From Gemmatimonadota bacterium (lineage in GTDB: Bacteria > Gemmatimonadota > Gemmatimonadetes > Gemmatimonadales > Gemmatimonadaceae), in the NCBI GenBank assembly GCA_003222065.1, contig QHUV01000219.1, positions 1-8,312 on the forward strand: 8,312 bases of DNA, in the 5' to 3' direction. Of the stretch, positions 1 through 5,605 are shown in pieces (the stretch's first letter is position 1; each line of letters begins with the position of its first letter). A program made the translations under genes and the position numbers. The notes beneath the pieces were generated by a model. That model ran no database searches and was not told the origin of the DNA. It saw nothing but the letters and a program-made list of their open reading frames with translations.

Positions 1-731
1 TCATGGTGCTCATCTTCGAGTACTTCAAGGTGCCGGCGGTCTGCCAGCACCGCGTGTTGTTCTACGGCATCCTCGGCGCGCTCGTTATGCGGGGGCTGTT
101 CATCGGCGTCGGGACGGTGCTGCTCACCCGCTTTCATTGGGTGATTTATGTCTTCGGCGCGATGTTGATCGTCACGGGCATCCGCATGGCGCTCAAGCAA
201 GACGAGGAGTTCGACGGAGAGGCCAACCCGATCGTGCGTGGAGCGCGGCGCATAATTCCGTTAAGCGGCGAATATCACGGCAAGCACTTCTTCGTCGTTC
301 AGAACGGGCGCAAGTTGGCGACGCCACTGTTTCTCGTACTCGTCCTCGTCGAGGTCACCGATCTCGTATTCGCCATCGACTCGATTCCGGCGATCTTCGG
401 CGTGACGCGCGACCCGTTCATCGTCTTCACATCGAACATCTTCGCGATTCTCGGACTGCGATCACTGTATTTTCTGCTCGCGGCCGTCGTCGATCGCTTT
501 TATCTACTGAAGTATGGAATCGCCGTCATCCTCACTTTTGTCGGCGTGAAGATGCTCGGGGAGAACTGGTTTCACATCGAGACATTGCCCTCGCTTGCAA
601 TCATCATCGGCGTGCTCGGCGTCTCGATAGCGGCGAGTCTCATCTGGCCACAGCGGGACAAAGGTCCTCGGTTCGCGCGCGCTGGCGGCGAGAAGACCGG
701 CTCGATGTTTGGATCCAGGACTAAACGCTGA
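1..731 (+). CDS. TerC family integral membrane protein, partial (5' end outside window)
   Basis: The frame is open from the first bases to TGA at 729-731. The first in-window ATG at 3 is internal: homologues carry roughly 80 more residues before the equivalent of 'IFEYFKVP', a conserved TerC stretch, so about three quarters of the protein is present. Numbering from that ATG, hydrophobic segments lie near residues 20-41, 45-63, 107-131, 139-163, 168-185 and 196-215. The signature EVTDLVFAIDSIPA (117-130) keeps the acidic residues E117, D120 and D126 that sit inside membrane helices in this family. The tail after 'WPQRD' is basic and polar, presumably cytoplasmic. TerC/Alx proteins are inner-membrane proteins linked to tellurite resistance and, in better-studied members, to Mn2+ export or metal homeostasis. 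The metal here cannot be inferred. No other ter genes lie nearby, so a general metal-homeostasis role is likelier than a tellurite operon. Confidence 0.93.
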   Translation, partial: MVLIFEYFKVPAVCQHRVLFYGILGALVMRGLFIGVGTVLLTRFHWVIYVFGAMLIVTGIRMALKQDEEFDGEANPIVRGARRIIPLSGEYHGKHFFVVQNGRKLATPLFLVLVLVEVTDLVFAIDSIPAIFGVTRDPFIVFTSNIFAILGLRSLYFLLAAVVDRFYLLKYGIAVILTFVGVKMLGENWFHIETLPSLAIIIGVLGVSIAASLIWPQRDKGPRFARAGGEKTGSMFGSRTKR

Positions 732-735
732 CAAA

Positions 736-762
736 GCGCCGGGGAGCCGTGGTGACCGGCGC
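736..762. terminator. Possible GC-rich hairpin between convergent genes
   Basis: GCGCCGG (736-742) and CCGGCGC (756-762) form a perfect 7-bp stem around a 13-base loop. It lies in the 44-base gap between the convergent terC-like gene and the small minus-strand gene, where a shared terminator would be expected. There is no T-run on either side, so it is not a classical intrinsic terminator and could be chance in GC-rich DNA. Confidence 0.25.
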
Positions 763-775
763 GACCCGCTCCGAA

Positions 776-1099
776 TTATCCTTTCCGCTCCATCGCTTCC
801 CGAATGTCGAGCAGGATCTCGAAGTAGAGCTGTTCGCGGCGATAGGCGAAATCGAGCGCCGCCATTTGAGATTGGTCGCCGGTGGCTTTGGCACGGTCGA
901 ACGCCTCGCGGTACATCTCATCAAGGTTGCCGAGGATTCGCTCGCGGGAGCGGGACATGCGGATCTTCTCGAGGGCGTTGAGGGTCAAACGAGGCAGCGC
1001 GTCGGAGGGCGGTTCGCGATCGTCACGGTCGAGCCCCTCGAGCAGATAGCGCCGAGCCGCATCCATCATGTTGCGGCGTGAAGGCAAGGGTTTGTCCAT
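776..1099 (-). CDS. Small charged helical protein of unknown function
   Basis: I do not recognise this 107-residue protein. It is highly charged (many R, E, D, K), has no cysteine, signal peptide or membrane segment, and reads as mostly alpha-helical; the C-terminal half (about 50-105) alternates charged and hydrophobic residues as in a helical hairpin or coiled coil, with a 'RREQLYFEILLDIREAMERK' end. It is likely cytoplasmic. The start is uncertain: ATG at 1099 gives MDKPLP and overlaps the first codon of the divergent HNH gene by two bases. Tandem ATGs at 1069 and 1066 (MMDAARRYLL) would leave about 30 bases between the genes. None has a clear Shine-Dalgarno. It ends in TAA (776-778), 44 bases from the convergent terC-like gene. 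I call it real because it fills the gap between supported genes and its composition is protein-like. Confidence 0.7.
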   Translation of the reverse strand: MDKPLPSRRNMMDAARRYLLEGLDRDDREPPSDALPRLTLNALEKIRMSRSRERILGNLDEMYREAFDRAKATGDQSQMAALDFAYRREQLYFEILLDIREAMERKG

Positions 1100-1385
1100 G
1101 AAGCGACTAAGAATCTTCGAACGCGACGCGTACCGATGCGTGTATTGTGGTCAGCAGTTCCCATCGGAGGAGCTCACCATCGATCACGTTGAGCCTCGCG
1201 TTCGGGGCGGCGACAGGTCGGACGGCAACTTAGTGACGGCGTGTATGGGGTGCAACACGCTGAAAGGACATCGTCGGCTGAGTGACTTTCTACTCGCCGA
1301 GGAGGTCGCGCGCACCAACTTCTTTCGCTACGCGGTTCACGTCTGGCCGCGCATTTTGCGCGTTCTGCGCGAGGACCTCGAATGA
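1098..1385 (+). CDS. HNH endonuclease family protein
   Basis: This is a compact 95-residue single-domain protein. From ATG 1098 (MKRLRIFERD, the usual beginning of this group) it has a zinc-binding CVYC pair (C14, C17), the HNH core IDH (D29-H30) followed by PRVRGG, N44 in 'GNLVTAC', and the second zinc pair C49/C52 with N53 and K56 ('CMGCNTLKG'). All residues expected for a beta-beta-alpha-metal nuclease are present: the His general base, the Asn residues and four Cys for structural zinc. The family nicks or cuts DNA. Short stand-alone versions like this are common in free-living bacteria and their substrates are mostly unknown; nothing nearby suggests restriction, intron or phage context. 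An upstream in-frame ATG at 1068 would add ten residues lacking family similarity. A weak purine stretch (AAGG...AAGGG) precedes 1098. The stop is 12 bases from the convergent next gene. Confidence 0.9.
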   Translation: MKRLRIFERDAYRCVYCGQQFPSEELTIDHVEPRVRGGDRSDGNLVTACMGCNTLKGHRRLSDFLLAEEVARTNFFRYAVHVWPRILRVLREDLE

Positions 1386-1397
1386 GCGAACTCGTTC

Positions 1398-1661
1398 TCA
1401 GCGCAGTCCCTTTTCACGCATTAATTGACTGATCCGACGATCGTCGCGCGCATGTGGTTCGAGTGCCTCAACGGCTTCTTGCTCGGTCGCACCCTCGAAT
1501 TCCATCAGCGGCGGCGGATTACCGATGTTCGAGCGCGGCGTCCCGGCGCGGCGATCGACCTCGAGCACGGCCGTGACCGGGTGTTCGCCGGCAACGGAAA
1601 GCCGGCGAATCCGCACCGCGGGACCATGCGGGAGCGTACGCTCGTAGAGGATTCCGTCCAT
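1398..1661 (-). CDS. Hypothetical 87-residue protein
   Basis: I cannot assign a function. The N-terminal half (about 1-37, 'MDGILYERTLPHGPAVRIRRL...VTAVLEVDRR') looks like a small beta-sheet in which alternating hydrophobic residues make three strands. A proline/glycine-rich linker (about 38-52, 'TPRSNIGNPPPL') follows, then a probable helix pair (about 56-86) with 'ATEQEAVEALEPHARDD' and a basic end. There is no Cys, signal peptide or membrane segment, so it is likely cytoplasmic. The start is ATG at 1659-1661, with no recognisable Shine-Dalgarno in the upstream pyrimidine-rich sequence. It sits 68 bases downstream of the ferredoxin gene on the same strand, so co-transcription is possible, and it converges with the HNH gene across 12 bases. 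The architecture (short strands, then a helical tail) suggests a small folded regulatory or binding protein, but that is only inference. Confidence 0.65.
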   Translation of the reverse strand: MDGILYERTLPHGPAVRIRRLSVAGEHPVTAVLEVDRRAGTPRSNIGNPPPLMEFEGATEQEAVEALEPHARDDRRISQLMREKGLR

Positions 1662-1729
1662 TCTGTGTAGAAGGTGTACGGACAGGACGCGACGCGCAAC
1701 ACAAATACCTGAGGAGCGAAATTCGTGCG

Positions 1730-2065
1730 CTAGCGACCGTCGAGTCGATAGAAGACCGCGTCGTCGACGATCCGGCCGTCGCGCAAATGCTCAACGACGA
1801 TCCGCTCGAGGAGCGCCGGCGTCACTCGCCCGTACCACACACCCTCGGGGTACACGACGACGATTGGACCACCCGTGCAGACGCCGAGGCAGGGTGTCTC
1901 ACCGCGCTTCACCCGGCCCGGTCCGAAAAGAAGTCCTTCGCGCTCGAGCAGGGACGCGAGTTGCGCGTACAGCTCGCGGCCGCGCCGATCTGGCGAGCAG
2001 AAACTCCCGACGCAGACGAGCACATGGCGCGAATATGGTTCCAGGAATGGTTCGGAGAACTTCAT
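1730..2065 (-). CDS. (2Fe-2S) ferredoxin, thioredoxin-like fold
   Basis: This 111-residue protein matches the thioredoxin-like [2Fe-2S] ferredoxins. After a short lead it has strand '[10 protein letters not shown]', helix '[18 protein letters not shown]', then the family's most recognisable block: C59-L-G-V-C63 followed by [20 protein letters not shown]. The four probable cluster ligands are C18, C23, C59 and C63, a complete set. These proteins (Aquifex aeolicus ferredoxin type; related to the NuoE subunit domain) carry one [2Fe-2S] cluster and are presumed cytoplasmic electron carriers, though the partner is usually unknown. It starts 44 bases from the divergent hydrolase ATG (23 from its alternative GTG). 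The upstream DNA has a TTGACA element placed so that transcription would begin about at the ATG, which would fit leaderless translation and the lack of a Shine-Dalgarno. The gene at 1398-1661 follows on the same strand. Confidence 0.92.
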   Translation of the reverse strand: MKFSEPFLEPYSRHVLVCVGSFCSPDRRGRELYAQLASLLEREGLLFGPGRVKRGETPCLGVCTGGPIVVVYPEGVWYGRVTPALLERIVVEHLRDGRIVDDAVFYRLDGR

Positions 2066-2071
2066 CGTTCG

Positions 2072-2100
2072 GATAGCGCGCGACTCGGGTGACGTGTCAA
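2072..2100 (-). promoter_or_regulatory. Candidate promoter for the ferredoxin gene
   Basis: On the minus strand a perfect TTGACA (complement of 2095-2100) is followed after 17 bases by GCTATC (complement of 2072-2077), a poor -10 match. Initiation about 7 bases further on would fall at 2065, the ferredoxin's own ATG, implying a leaderless mRNA. The support is the exact -35 hexamer, the ideal spacing and its position in a very short divergent gap; the weak -10 keeps confidence low. It overlaps the beginning of the hydrolase gene region. Confidence 0.25.
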
Positions 2101-2109
2101 TTTGTTCGG

Positions 2110-2937
2110 ATGCCAGACACGATTACGATTGGAAACCTTGCGCTGTCCACGGCCGCGCCGCGGACAACTGCTCGAGCCAAGCCGCCGATTCTGTTCATTC
2201 CTGGCTACTTCGCCTCGGCGTGGGTTTACGAATCCTATCTTCCTTTCTTCGCCGAGCATGGATACGCGGGATTCGCGTTGAACTTGCGTGGGCACTCCGG
2301 CAGCACGCTTCCGTCCGGAATGGTGCTGGGGCGCGTCTCGCTGAACGACTACATCGACGACGCGCGGCAAGTGGCGAACTGGCTCATCGAGAAGTTCCAG
2401 CGGCCGATCGTCGTCGGCCACTCGATGGGCGGGCTGATCGCGCAGAAACTCGGCGAGGAAGGACTGGCGCGCGCGCTCGTGCTCCTGTCGCCCGCGCCGC
2501 CGCGCGGAATCAGCGTCATGAGCGGACGAGTGCTGCGACGACAATTGCGCTACCTGCCGGCCATCCTCCGATCGCGCCGGATTATTCCACGATTGGCGGA
2601 TATGAGAGAGCTCGTGCTCAATCGCGTGCCGGACGCGGAGCTCGAGGCGACGTTCGCGCGATTCGTCTCCGATAGCGGCCGAGCGGGACGCGACATGAGC
2701 TTCGGCGGCGTAGCGGTGGATCCGGCGCGGGTCCGTGACCAGGGATGCCCGGTGCTCGTGGTGACGAGCGACGACGATCGATTCATACCGCCGCGCATCG
2801 CACAGCGCATCGCACAGCGTTATCGAGCGCCGGTCTATGTGGCTCGCGGTCACGGCCATCTCATGCTGCACGAGCCGGGATGGAGCGAGCCGGCGACGTT
2901 CATTGCCGGTTGGCTCGAGCGCGAGACGCCGACTTGA
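2110..2937 (+). CDS. Alpha/beta hydrolase
   Basis: This 275-residue protein has a full alpha/beta-hydrolase fold. Numbering from ATG 2110: the oxyanion-hole strand and turn 'ILFIPGY' lie near 27-33, '[12 protein letters not shown]' near 54-65, and the nucleophile elbow GHSMGG gives S105. A lid-like helical insert follows at about 130-185. The acid is D223 in 'SDDDRFIPP' and the catalytic His is most likely H250 in '[12 protein letters not shown]'. The triad is complete, so it should be an active esterase, lipase or related hydrolase; the substrate cannot be read from sequence. There is no signal peptide, so it is cytoplasmic. A GTG at 2089 would add seven residues (MTCQFVR); I prefer the ATG, but neither has a Shine-Dalgarno. 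It is divergent from the ferredoxin gene and 190 bases upstream of the sulfurtransferase frame on the same strand. A 12-base tandem duplication (2794-2817) repeats the residues RIAQ just after the acid loop. Confidence 0.92.
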   Translation: MPDTITIGNLALSTAAPRTTARAKPPILFIPGYFASAWVYESYLPFFAEHGYAGFALNLRGHSGSTLPSGMVLGRVSLNDYIDDARQVANWLIEKFQRPIVVGHSMGGLIAQKLGEEGLARALVLLSPAPPRGISVMSGRVLRRQLRYLPAILRSRRIIPRLADMRELVLNRVPDAELEATFARFVSDSGRAGRDMSFGGVAVDPARVRDQGCPVLVVTSDDDRFIPPRIAQRIAQRYRAPVYVARGHGHLMLHEPGWSEPATFIAGWLERETPT

Positions 2938-3127
2938 CGCAAGCCCGGCGCGCTTACTCATGCTGCCAGCCGCTGCTACCTTCCATGCGATGCCGACGGC
3001 GGACGACTTTCTTGCGATCGACATGCGCACAGGCATTCGCGAGCGAGGCGCTCGTCCTCAGCGCGATGCCCAGTAGCACTGCCGTCGTGCGGCTCGTGCT
3101 CCAGCGGCCCGTCGCGAACGGCACGCG

Positions 3128-3901
3128 GTGCGCATCGTCGAGAGCGATGAGGACGTACTGCTCTTCGACACTGGACATATACCGGGCGCGCAGAAGGTCG
3201 ATTGGCATTTGGATCTCAACGATCCGGTCGTGCGCGACTACGTGAATCGCGAACAGTTCGAGGAGCTTCTCCGATCGAAGGGCATCGACGACTCAACCAC
3301 CGTCGTCTTCTACGGTGACAAGAACAACTGGTGGGCGACGTATGCGTTCTGGGTCTTTCGGCTATTTGGATTCACGAACGCCAAGATCCTCGACGGTGGA
3401 CGCTCGAAATGGGAGAGCGAAGGACACCCAATGACGACCGAGCTGCCGCGCTTCAGTCGGTCGAGCTACGTAGCTCGCGAGCGTCGCGACGAACCGATTC
3501 GCGCGTTCATGCAGGAGGTACGACGTCACGTCGAGCGACAAGGAAAGTTGATCGATGTGAGATCGCCTGACGAGTACAGCGGCAAGAAACTCCACATGCC
3601 GGAGTATCCCCAAGAGGGAGCCCTGCGCGGCGGCCACATTCCCGGCGCACGCAGCGTTCCTTGGGCGCGTGCCGCAAATAGCGACGGATCATTCAAATCG
3701 GCCGCCGAGCTGCGCGACATCTATGAGAAAGAGCAGGGTCTCCAGGCGAGCGACGATGTGATTGCGTACTGCCGCATCGGCGAGCGATCGTCGCACACTT
3801 GGTTTGTCCTCACCTATCTCCTCGGGTACGATCGCGTGCGCAACTACGATGGCTCGTGGACGGAGTGGGGCAACGCGGTGCGGGCTCCGATCGAGCGATG
3901 A
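3128..3901 (+). CDS. Thiosulfate sulfurtransferase, two rhodanese domains (N-terminus probably frameshifted)
   Basis: The open frame encodes 257 residues: an inactive-type N-terminal rhodanese domain ('[13 protein letters not shown]', '[13 protein letters not shown]', 'LDGGRSKWE') and a catalytic C-terminal one ('[12 protein letters not shown]', '[12 protein letters not shown]'). C215 heads the active loop CRIGERS, and the protein ends '[11 protein letters not shown]'. This is the CysA2/SseA-like group that moves sulfane sulfur from thiosulfate or similar donors to thiol acceptors through a Cys persulfide in the cytoplasm. Family members are about 277 residues, and their first strand and helix (LVS..WL-type) lie before 'VRIVE.DED'. 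That part is absent from this frame, whose only start is the GTG at 3128, preceded by a stop at 3074. The missing residues can be read one frame over from ATG 3066; adding one base around 3122-3127 joins the two and gives 278 residues. The stop overlaps the OsmC-family ATG (ATGA), implying translational coupling. The family is certain; the true start is not. Confidence 0.9.
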   Translation: MRIVESDEDVLLFDTGHIPGAQKVDWHLDLNDPVVRDYVNREQFEELLRSKGIDDSTTVVFYGDKNNWWATYAFWVFRLFGFTNAKILDGGRSKWESEGHPMTTELPRFSRSSYVARERRDEPIRAFMQEVRRHVERQGKLIDVRSPDEYSGKKLHMPEYPQEGALRGGHIPGARSVPWARAANSDGSFKSAAELRDIYEKEQGLQASDDVIAYCRIGERSSHTWFVLTYLLGYDRVRNYDGSWTEWGNAVRAPIER

Positions 3902-4383
3902 CGGCGCCTTCGTCGGTGAAGCCAGTAGTTACCACAAGCCGCGCCGTGTGGCGTGGCGAGCACCGGTTCGACGCTGGACCGGAGGGTCGCACGGCGCCCA
4001 TCGACGCAGACTCGAAGTCCGCGCCCGGGCCGGTGGAGACGTTCTTGAGCGCAATCGCGACGTGCTCCAGCGTCGACGTGCTCGACGTATTGGCGAAGCG
4101 CCGCACGCCGGCTGAGAAGTTCATCGTGAACGTCAAAGCGACGCGGCGCGCCGAAGCGCCGCGTCGTGTACAGCGTCTCGAGATCGAGTTTGAGATCGAC
4201 GGTCGAGGCATCACGATCGAGCACGCCGAGCGAGCGATTCAGCTTTCGTTCGAGAAATACTGTTCGGTCGCGGGATCGCTGGCGCCCGACATCGTGGCGG
4301 AAACGACGCTCGTGCTGAACGGGGCGCGCCAACCGGCGCAGCGCAGAAAGATTTGGTCGCCCGAGGAGCTTTCGTCGTCCTGA
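3898..4383 (+). CDS. OsmC family protein
   Basis: This 161-residue protein has the two family cysteines, C56 in '[21 protein letters not shown]' (first half of the long central helix) and C122 in '[12 protein letters not shown]'. In OsmC/Ohr enzymes the first reacts with organic hydroperoxides and the second resolves the disulfide, with electrons from lipoyl or other dithiols. The sequence resembles the YhfA-like branch more than classical OsmC or Ohr, so a peroxidase role is likely but the substrate is open. Order of elements: N-terminal beta-strands ('[14 protein letters not shown]'), helix with C56, strands 75-102, helix 106-125 with C122, and a C-terminal tail. I chose ATG 3898 because it overlaps the sulfurtransferase stop by four bases and fits family length; the frame extends upstream only because it reads through that gene. 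An 11-bp perfect inverted repeat lies inside the gene (4139-4166). Confidence 0.92.
   Translation: MTAPSSVKPVVTTSRAVWRGEHRFDAGPEGRTAPIDADSKSAPGPVETFLSAIATCSSVDVLDVLAKRRTPAEKFIVNVKATRRAEAPRRVQRLEIEFEIDGRGITIEHAERAIQLSFEKYCSVAGSLAPDIVAETTLVLNGARQPAQRRKIWSPEELSSS
4139..4166. repeat. Perfect 11-bp GC-rich inverted repeat inside the OsmC gene
   Basis: CGACGCGGCGC (4139-4149) and GCGCCGCGTCG (4156-4166) pair perfectly around a 6-base loop. It lies over codons for '[10 protein letters not shown]', a surface-like basic stretch. It would form a very stable mRNA hairpin. It may be an accident of Arg/Ala codons in GC-rich DNA. Confidence 0.6.
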
Positions 4384-4390
4384 CGCGTCC

Positions 4391-4478
4391 TGTCATGCTC
4401 AGCGAAGCGTTGGATCTCGTCGTTTGCAACAACGTCGGCGCGGACGAATCCCTCGTCACTTGCGCTCCTCGGGACAAG
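4391..4478. repeat. Degenerate intergenic palindrome of the 'GTCATGCTnAGCGAAGC' type
   Basis: Starting eight bases after the OsmC stop, the left arm (4391-4415) reads TGTCATGCTCAGCGAAGCG then TTGGATCT. The complement of the right arm (4445-4478) has the parallel order TTGTCCCGAGGAGCGCAAG, then a GAGGGATTC block. The arms share GTC, GAGCG/CAGCG, an AAG block and GGAT in the same order, so this is a worn inverted repeat. From memory, sequences of this form are scattered between genes in many soil bacteria and are often mis-annotated as small proteins containing 'MLSEAKDL'; here the frame reads VMLSEALDL. It is not a gene. It lies between convergent genes, where insertion is harmless. Confidence 0.6.
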
Positions 4479-4532
4479 CGCGGACGACAGCACGCGGACA
4501 GACGCGGACGAAAGAGCGACAACAGCTCTGGT

Positions 4533-4625
4533 ACGGATTTCACGGATAAAACGGATTCCACGGACCTGCTCCGTGGCGCTCACGGAGCAGATCCGTGGAA
4601 TCTGTTTTGAATCCGGGAAATCCGT
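4533..4625. repeat. Large nested palindrome built from CACGGAT-like units
   Basis: Inner arms 4551-4575 and 4581-4605 pair over 25 positions around the 5-base loop GCGCT, with only one G-T and one C-A exception. Three further A-T pairs (4548-4550 with 4606-4608) extend the stem. After a two-base bulge (4609-4610) the outer arms 4533-4547 and 4611-4625 pair at 14 of 15 positions. The whole is a stem of about 43 base pairs in 93 bases. Both arms are made of repeated ACGGATT(T/C)CACGGA-type units. It sits in the convergent gap between the OsmC and beta-barrel genes; it could stop transcription, but no T-run follows. REP-like or MITE-like dispersed element is my preferred reading. Confidence 0.85.
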
Positions 4626-4699
4626 GATGACGCTGTACCGGCCCGCGCAATGACGTCCAAATCCCTCGCCGCTTCGGTCCTCGGGATCAGGCGCGGGAT

Positions 4700-5470
4700 T
4701 CAAAAGATCCAACCAAGCCGCGTCTTGTAGACGAGCGTGTTCCCCGCGCTCGTTAGACCGAACCCCACGCCAACGTTGAGCACGACGTCGGGGCTGAAGT
4801 TGATATCGGCACCGGGAAAGACTTGATGCATTTGTTGCGCACTCGGCTCGACATGAGTTAGGGGCCCAGTGGCGCCGTAGTACTCGAGCGACACATCGAG
4901 AGTCTTGTTAACGGTGTAGCCGAGCCGGGCGCCTGGCTCGAAGTCCCAGAACTCATTAGCGGTCAGTCCACGCAGCGCTTTGCCGAGCACCGGATTGAGA
5001 TCGACTTGCAGTCTGCCGAAGCTGCGCTCGAGAATCGGACGGAGCTCGAACGTGATGGAGTTCTCTTCGTAGATTCGGTTCGGAAAGCCGAATTCCGTAC
5101 TCAAGCTGAACTTGAAGGGCAGCCAATCCTCGGGGAGACGGAAGCGCGGCCTGAGGCGCCAGCCCGCCAACTCCGCTGGGCTTCCGTCGCGTCGCGCGGT
5201 CACGAGATAGACGGCGGTCTCGAAGTAGCTGGTAATGCCCCGCGTCAATTCGAAGGTGAGATGCGTCTGTCGCTCCGTGGGTGCTACGCCACTCTCGAAA
5301 GCACGAATCCCCCGAGCCGTGTAGTTCAGGTGCGTCTCGAGGTCCCAGCGGCCTCGCGGCACTGTCTCGTACGCGTAGACCTGGATCTCGAATGGATCCT
5401 GCGCGAGCACGCTCATCGCCCCGGCAACGGTGAGCAGTGCGGCGATGCCGATCGTCTTGAACAGAGCCAT
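4700..5470 (-). CDS. Predicted outer-membrane beta-barrel protein, unknown substrate
   Basis: This 256-residue protein has a clear Sec signal peptide (MALFKTIGIAALLTVAGAMS plus VLA; cleavage likely after A23, before QDPFE). The mature part is a run of alternating hydrophobic/polar segments about 9-12 residues long with aromatic ends ('WDLETHLNYTA', 'HLTFELTRGI', 'SYFETAVYLV', 'KFSLSTEFGF', 'LDVSLEYYGA', 'VVLNVGVGFGL'), about ten to twelve strands by eye. It ends 'VYKTRLGWIF': the terminal Phe is the usual BAM assembly signal. There are no cysteines. I infer a small outer-membrane barrel, perhaps a pore or transporter-like protein; it resembles barrels annotated loosely as 'transporter', but the cargo is unknown. 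The start is ATG 5468-5470, with no good Shine-Dalgarno. It is divergent from the histidine kinase across 146 bases containing a dyad, so the kinase or its unseen regulator may control it (inference). Confidence 0.85.
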   Translation of the reverse strand: MALFKTIGIAALLTVAGAMSVLAQDPFEIQVYAYETVPRGRWDLETHLNYTARGIRAFESGVAPTERQTHLTFELTRGITSYFETAVYLVTARRDGSPAELAGWRLRPRFRLPEDWLPFKFSLSTEFGFPNRIYEENSITFELRPILERSFGRLQVDLNPVLGKALRGLTANEFWDFEPGARLGYTVNKTLDVSLEYYGATGPLTHVEPSAQQMHQVFPGADINFSPDVVLNVGVGFGLTSAGNTLVYKTRLGWIF

Positions 5471-5520
5471 GATGGTGCAGTGGGAGAATCGAGTGATGTC
5501 CGGCTGGAGTCAGCAGCAAG

Positions 5521-5538
5521 CGTCCATAGTTACGGACG
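5521..5538. promoter_or_regulatory. Operator-like dyad in divergent intergenic region
   Basis: CGTCCATAGTTACGGACG is an 18-base imperfect palindrome with 14 of 18 symmetric positions (CGTCC-n-TA-nn-TA-n-GGACG). It is centred about 60 bases upstream of the beta-barrel ATG and about 87 upstream of the kinase ATG, a normal place for a dimeric regulator. No regulator gene is in the window, so its binder is unknown. Confidence 0.35.
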
Positions 5539-5605
5539 ACGAAGTCCCTTCGCTGCGCCGCTTTCGCGGCACCCCTCGCGCAAGGCAGATCCTGGTGGCA
5601 CCATT

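Larger units (their letters stand above)
4384..4699. other. Convergent intergenic region without genes
   Basis: These 316 bases separate the OsmC stop from the stop of the beta-barrel gene. They hold the two palindromic repeats (4391-4478 and 4533-4625), a short run of CGCGGAC direct repeats (4479-4485, 4493-4499, 4503-4509) and about 75 bases after the second palindrome in which I see nothing. Open frames crossing the region owe their length to the repeats and resemble no protein family I know. Confidence 0.7.

Noticed and set aside
1..731. Tellurite-resistance operon
   Set aside because: Only a TerC-family gene is present, with no terA, terB, terD, terE or terZ neighbours in view; TerC-family proteins are widespread outside such operons.
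1098..1385. HNH gene as part of a restriction, CRISPR, intron or phage system
   Set aside because: No methyltransferase, cas gene, reverse transcriptase, terminase or repeat array is nearby, and the short stand-alone HNH type is common in ordinary chromosomal contexts.
1875..2675. Plus-strand frame of 266 codons across the ferredoxin and hydrolase genes
   Set aside because: It is Arg- and Ala-rich low-complexity translation that crosses two well-supported genes in other frames.
2062..3036. Long minus-strand open frame (324 codons) antisense to the alpha/beta hydrolase
   Set aside because: The plus-strand frame has a full catalytic triad and fold; the antisense frame is Arg/Ser/His-rich with no recognisable domain, typical of GC-rich shadow frames.
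2990..3076. 28-codon frame MPTADDFLAIDM... before the sulfurtransferase
   Set aside because: It has no Shine-Dalgarno and no family resemblance, and it overlaps the likely true sulfurtransferase start.
4353..4610. 85-codon plus-strand frame running through the palindromes
   Set aside because: Its length comes from the repeats ('MLSEALDL' is the signature of the repeat, not a protein family) and it overlaps the OsmC end.
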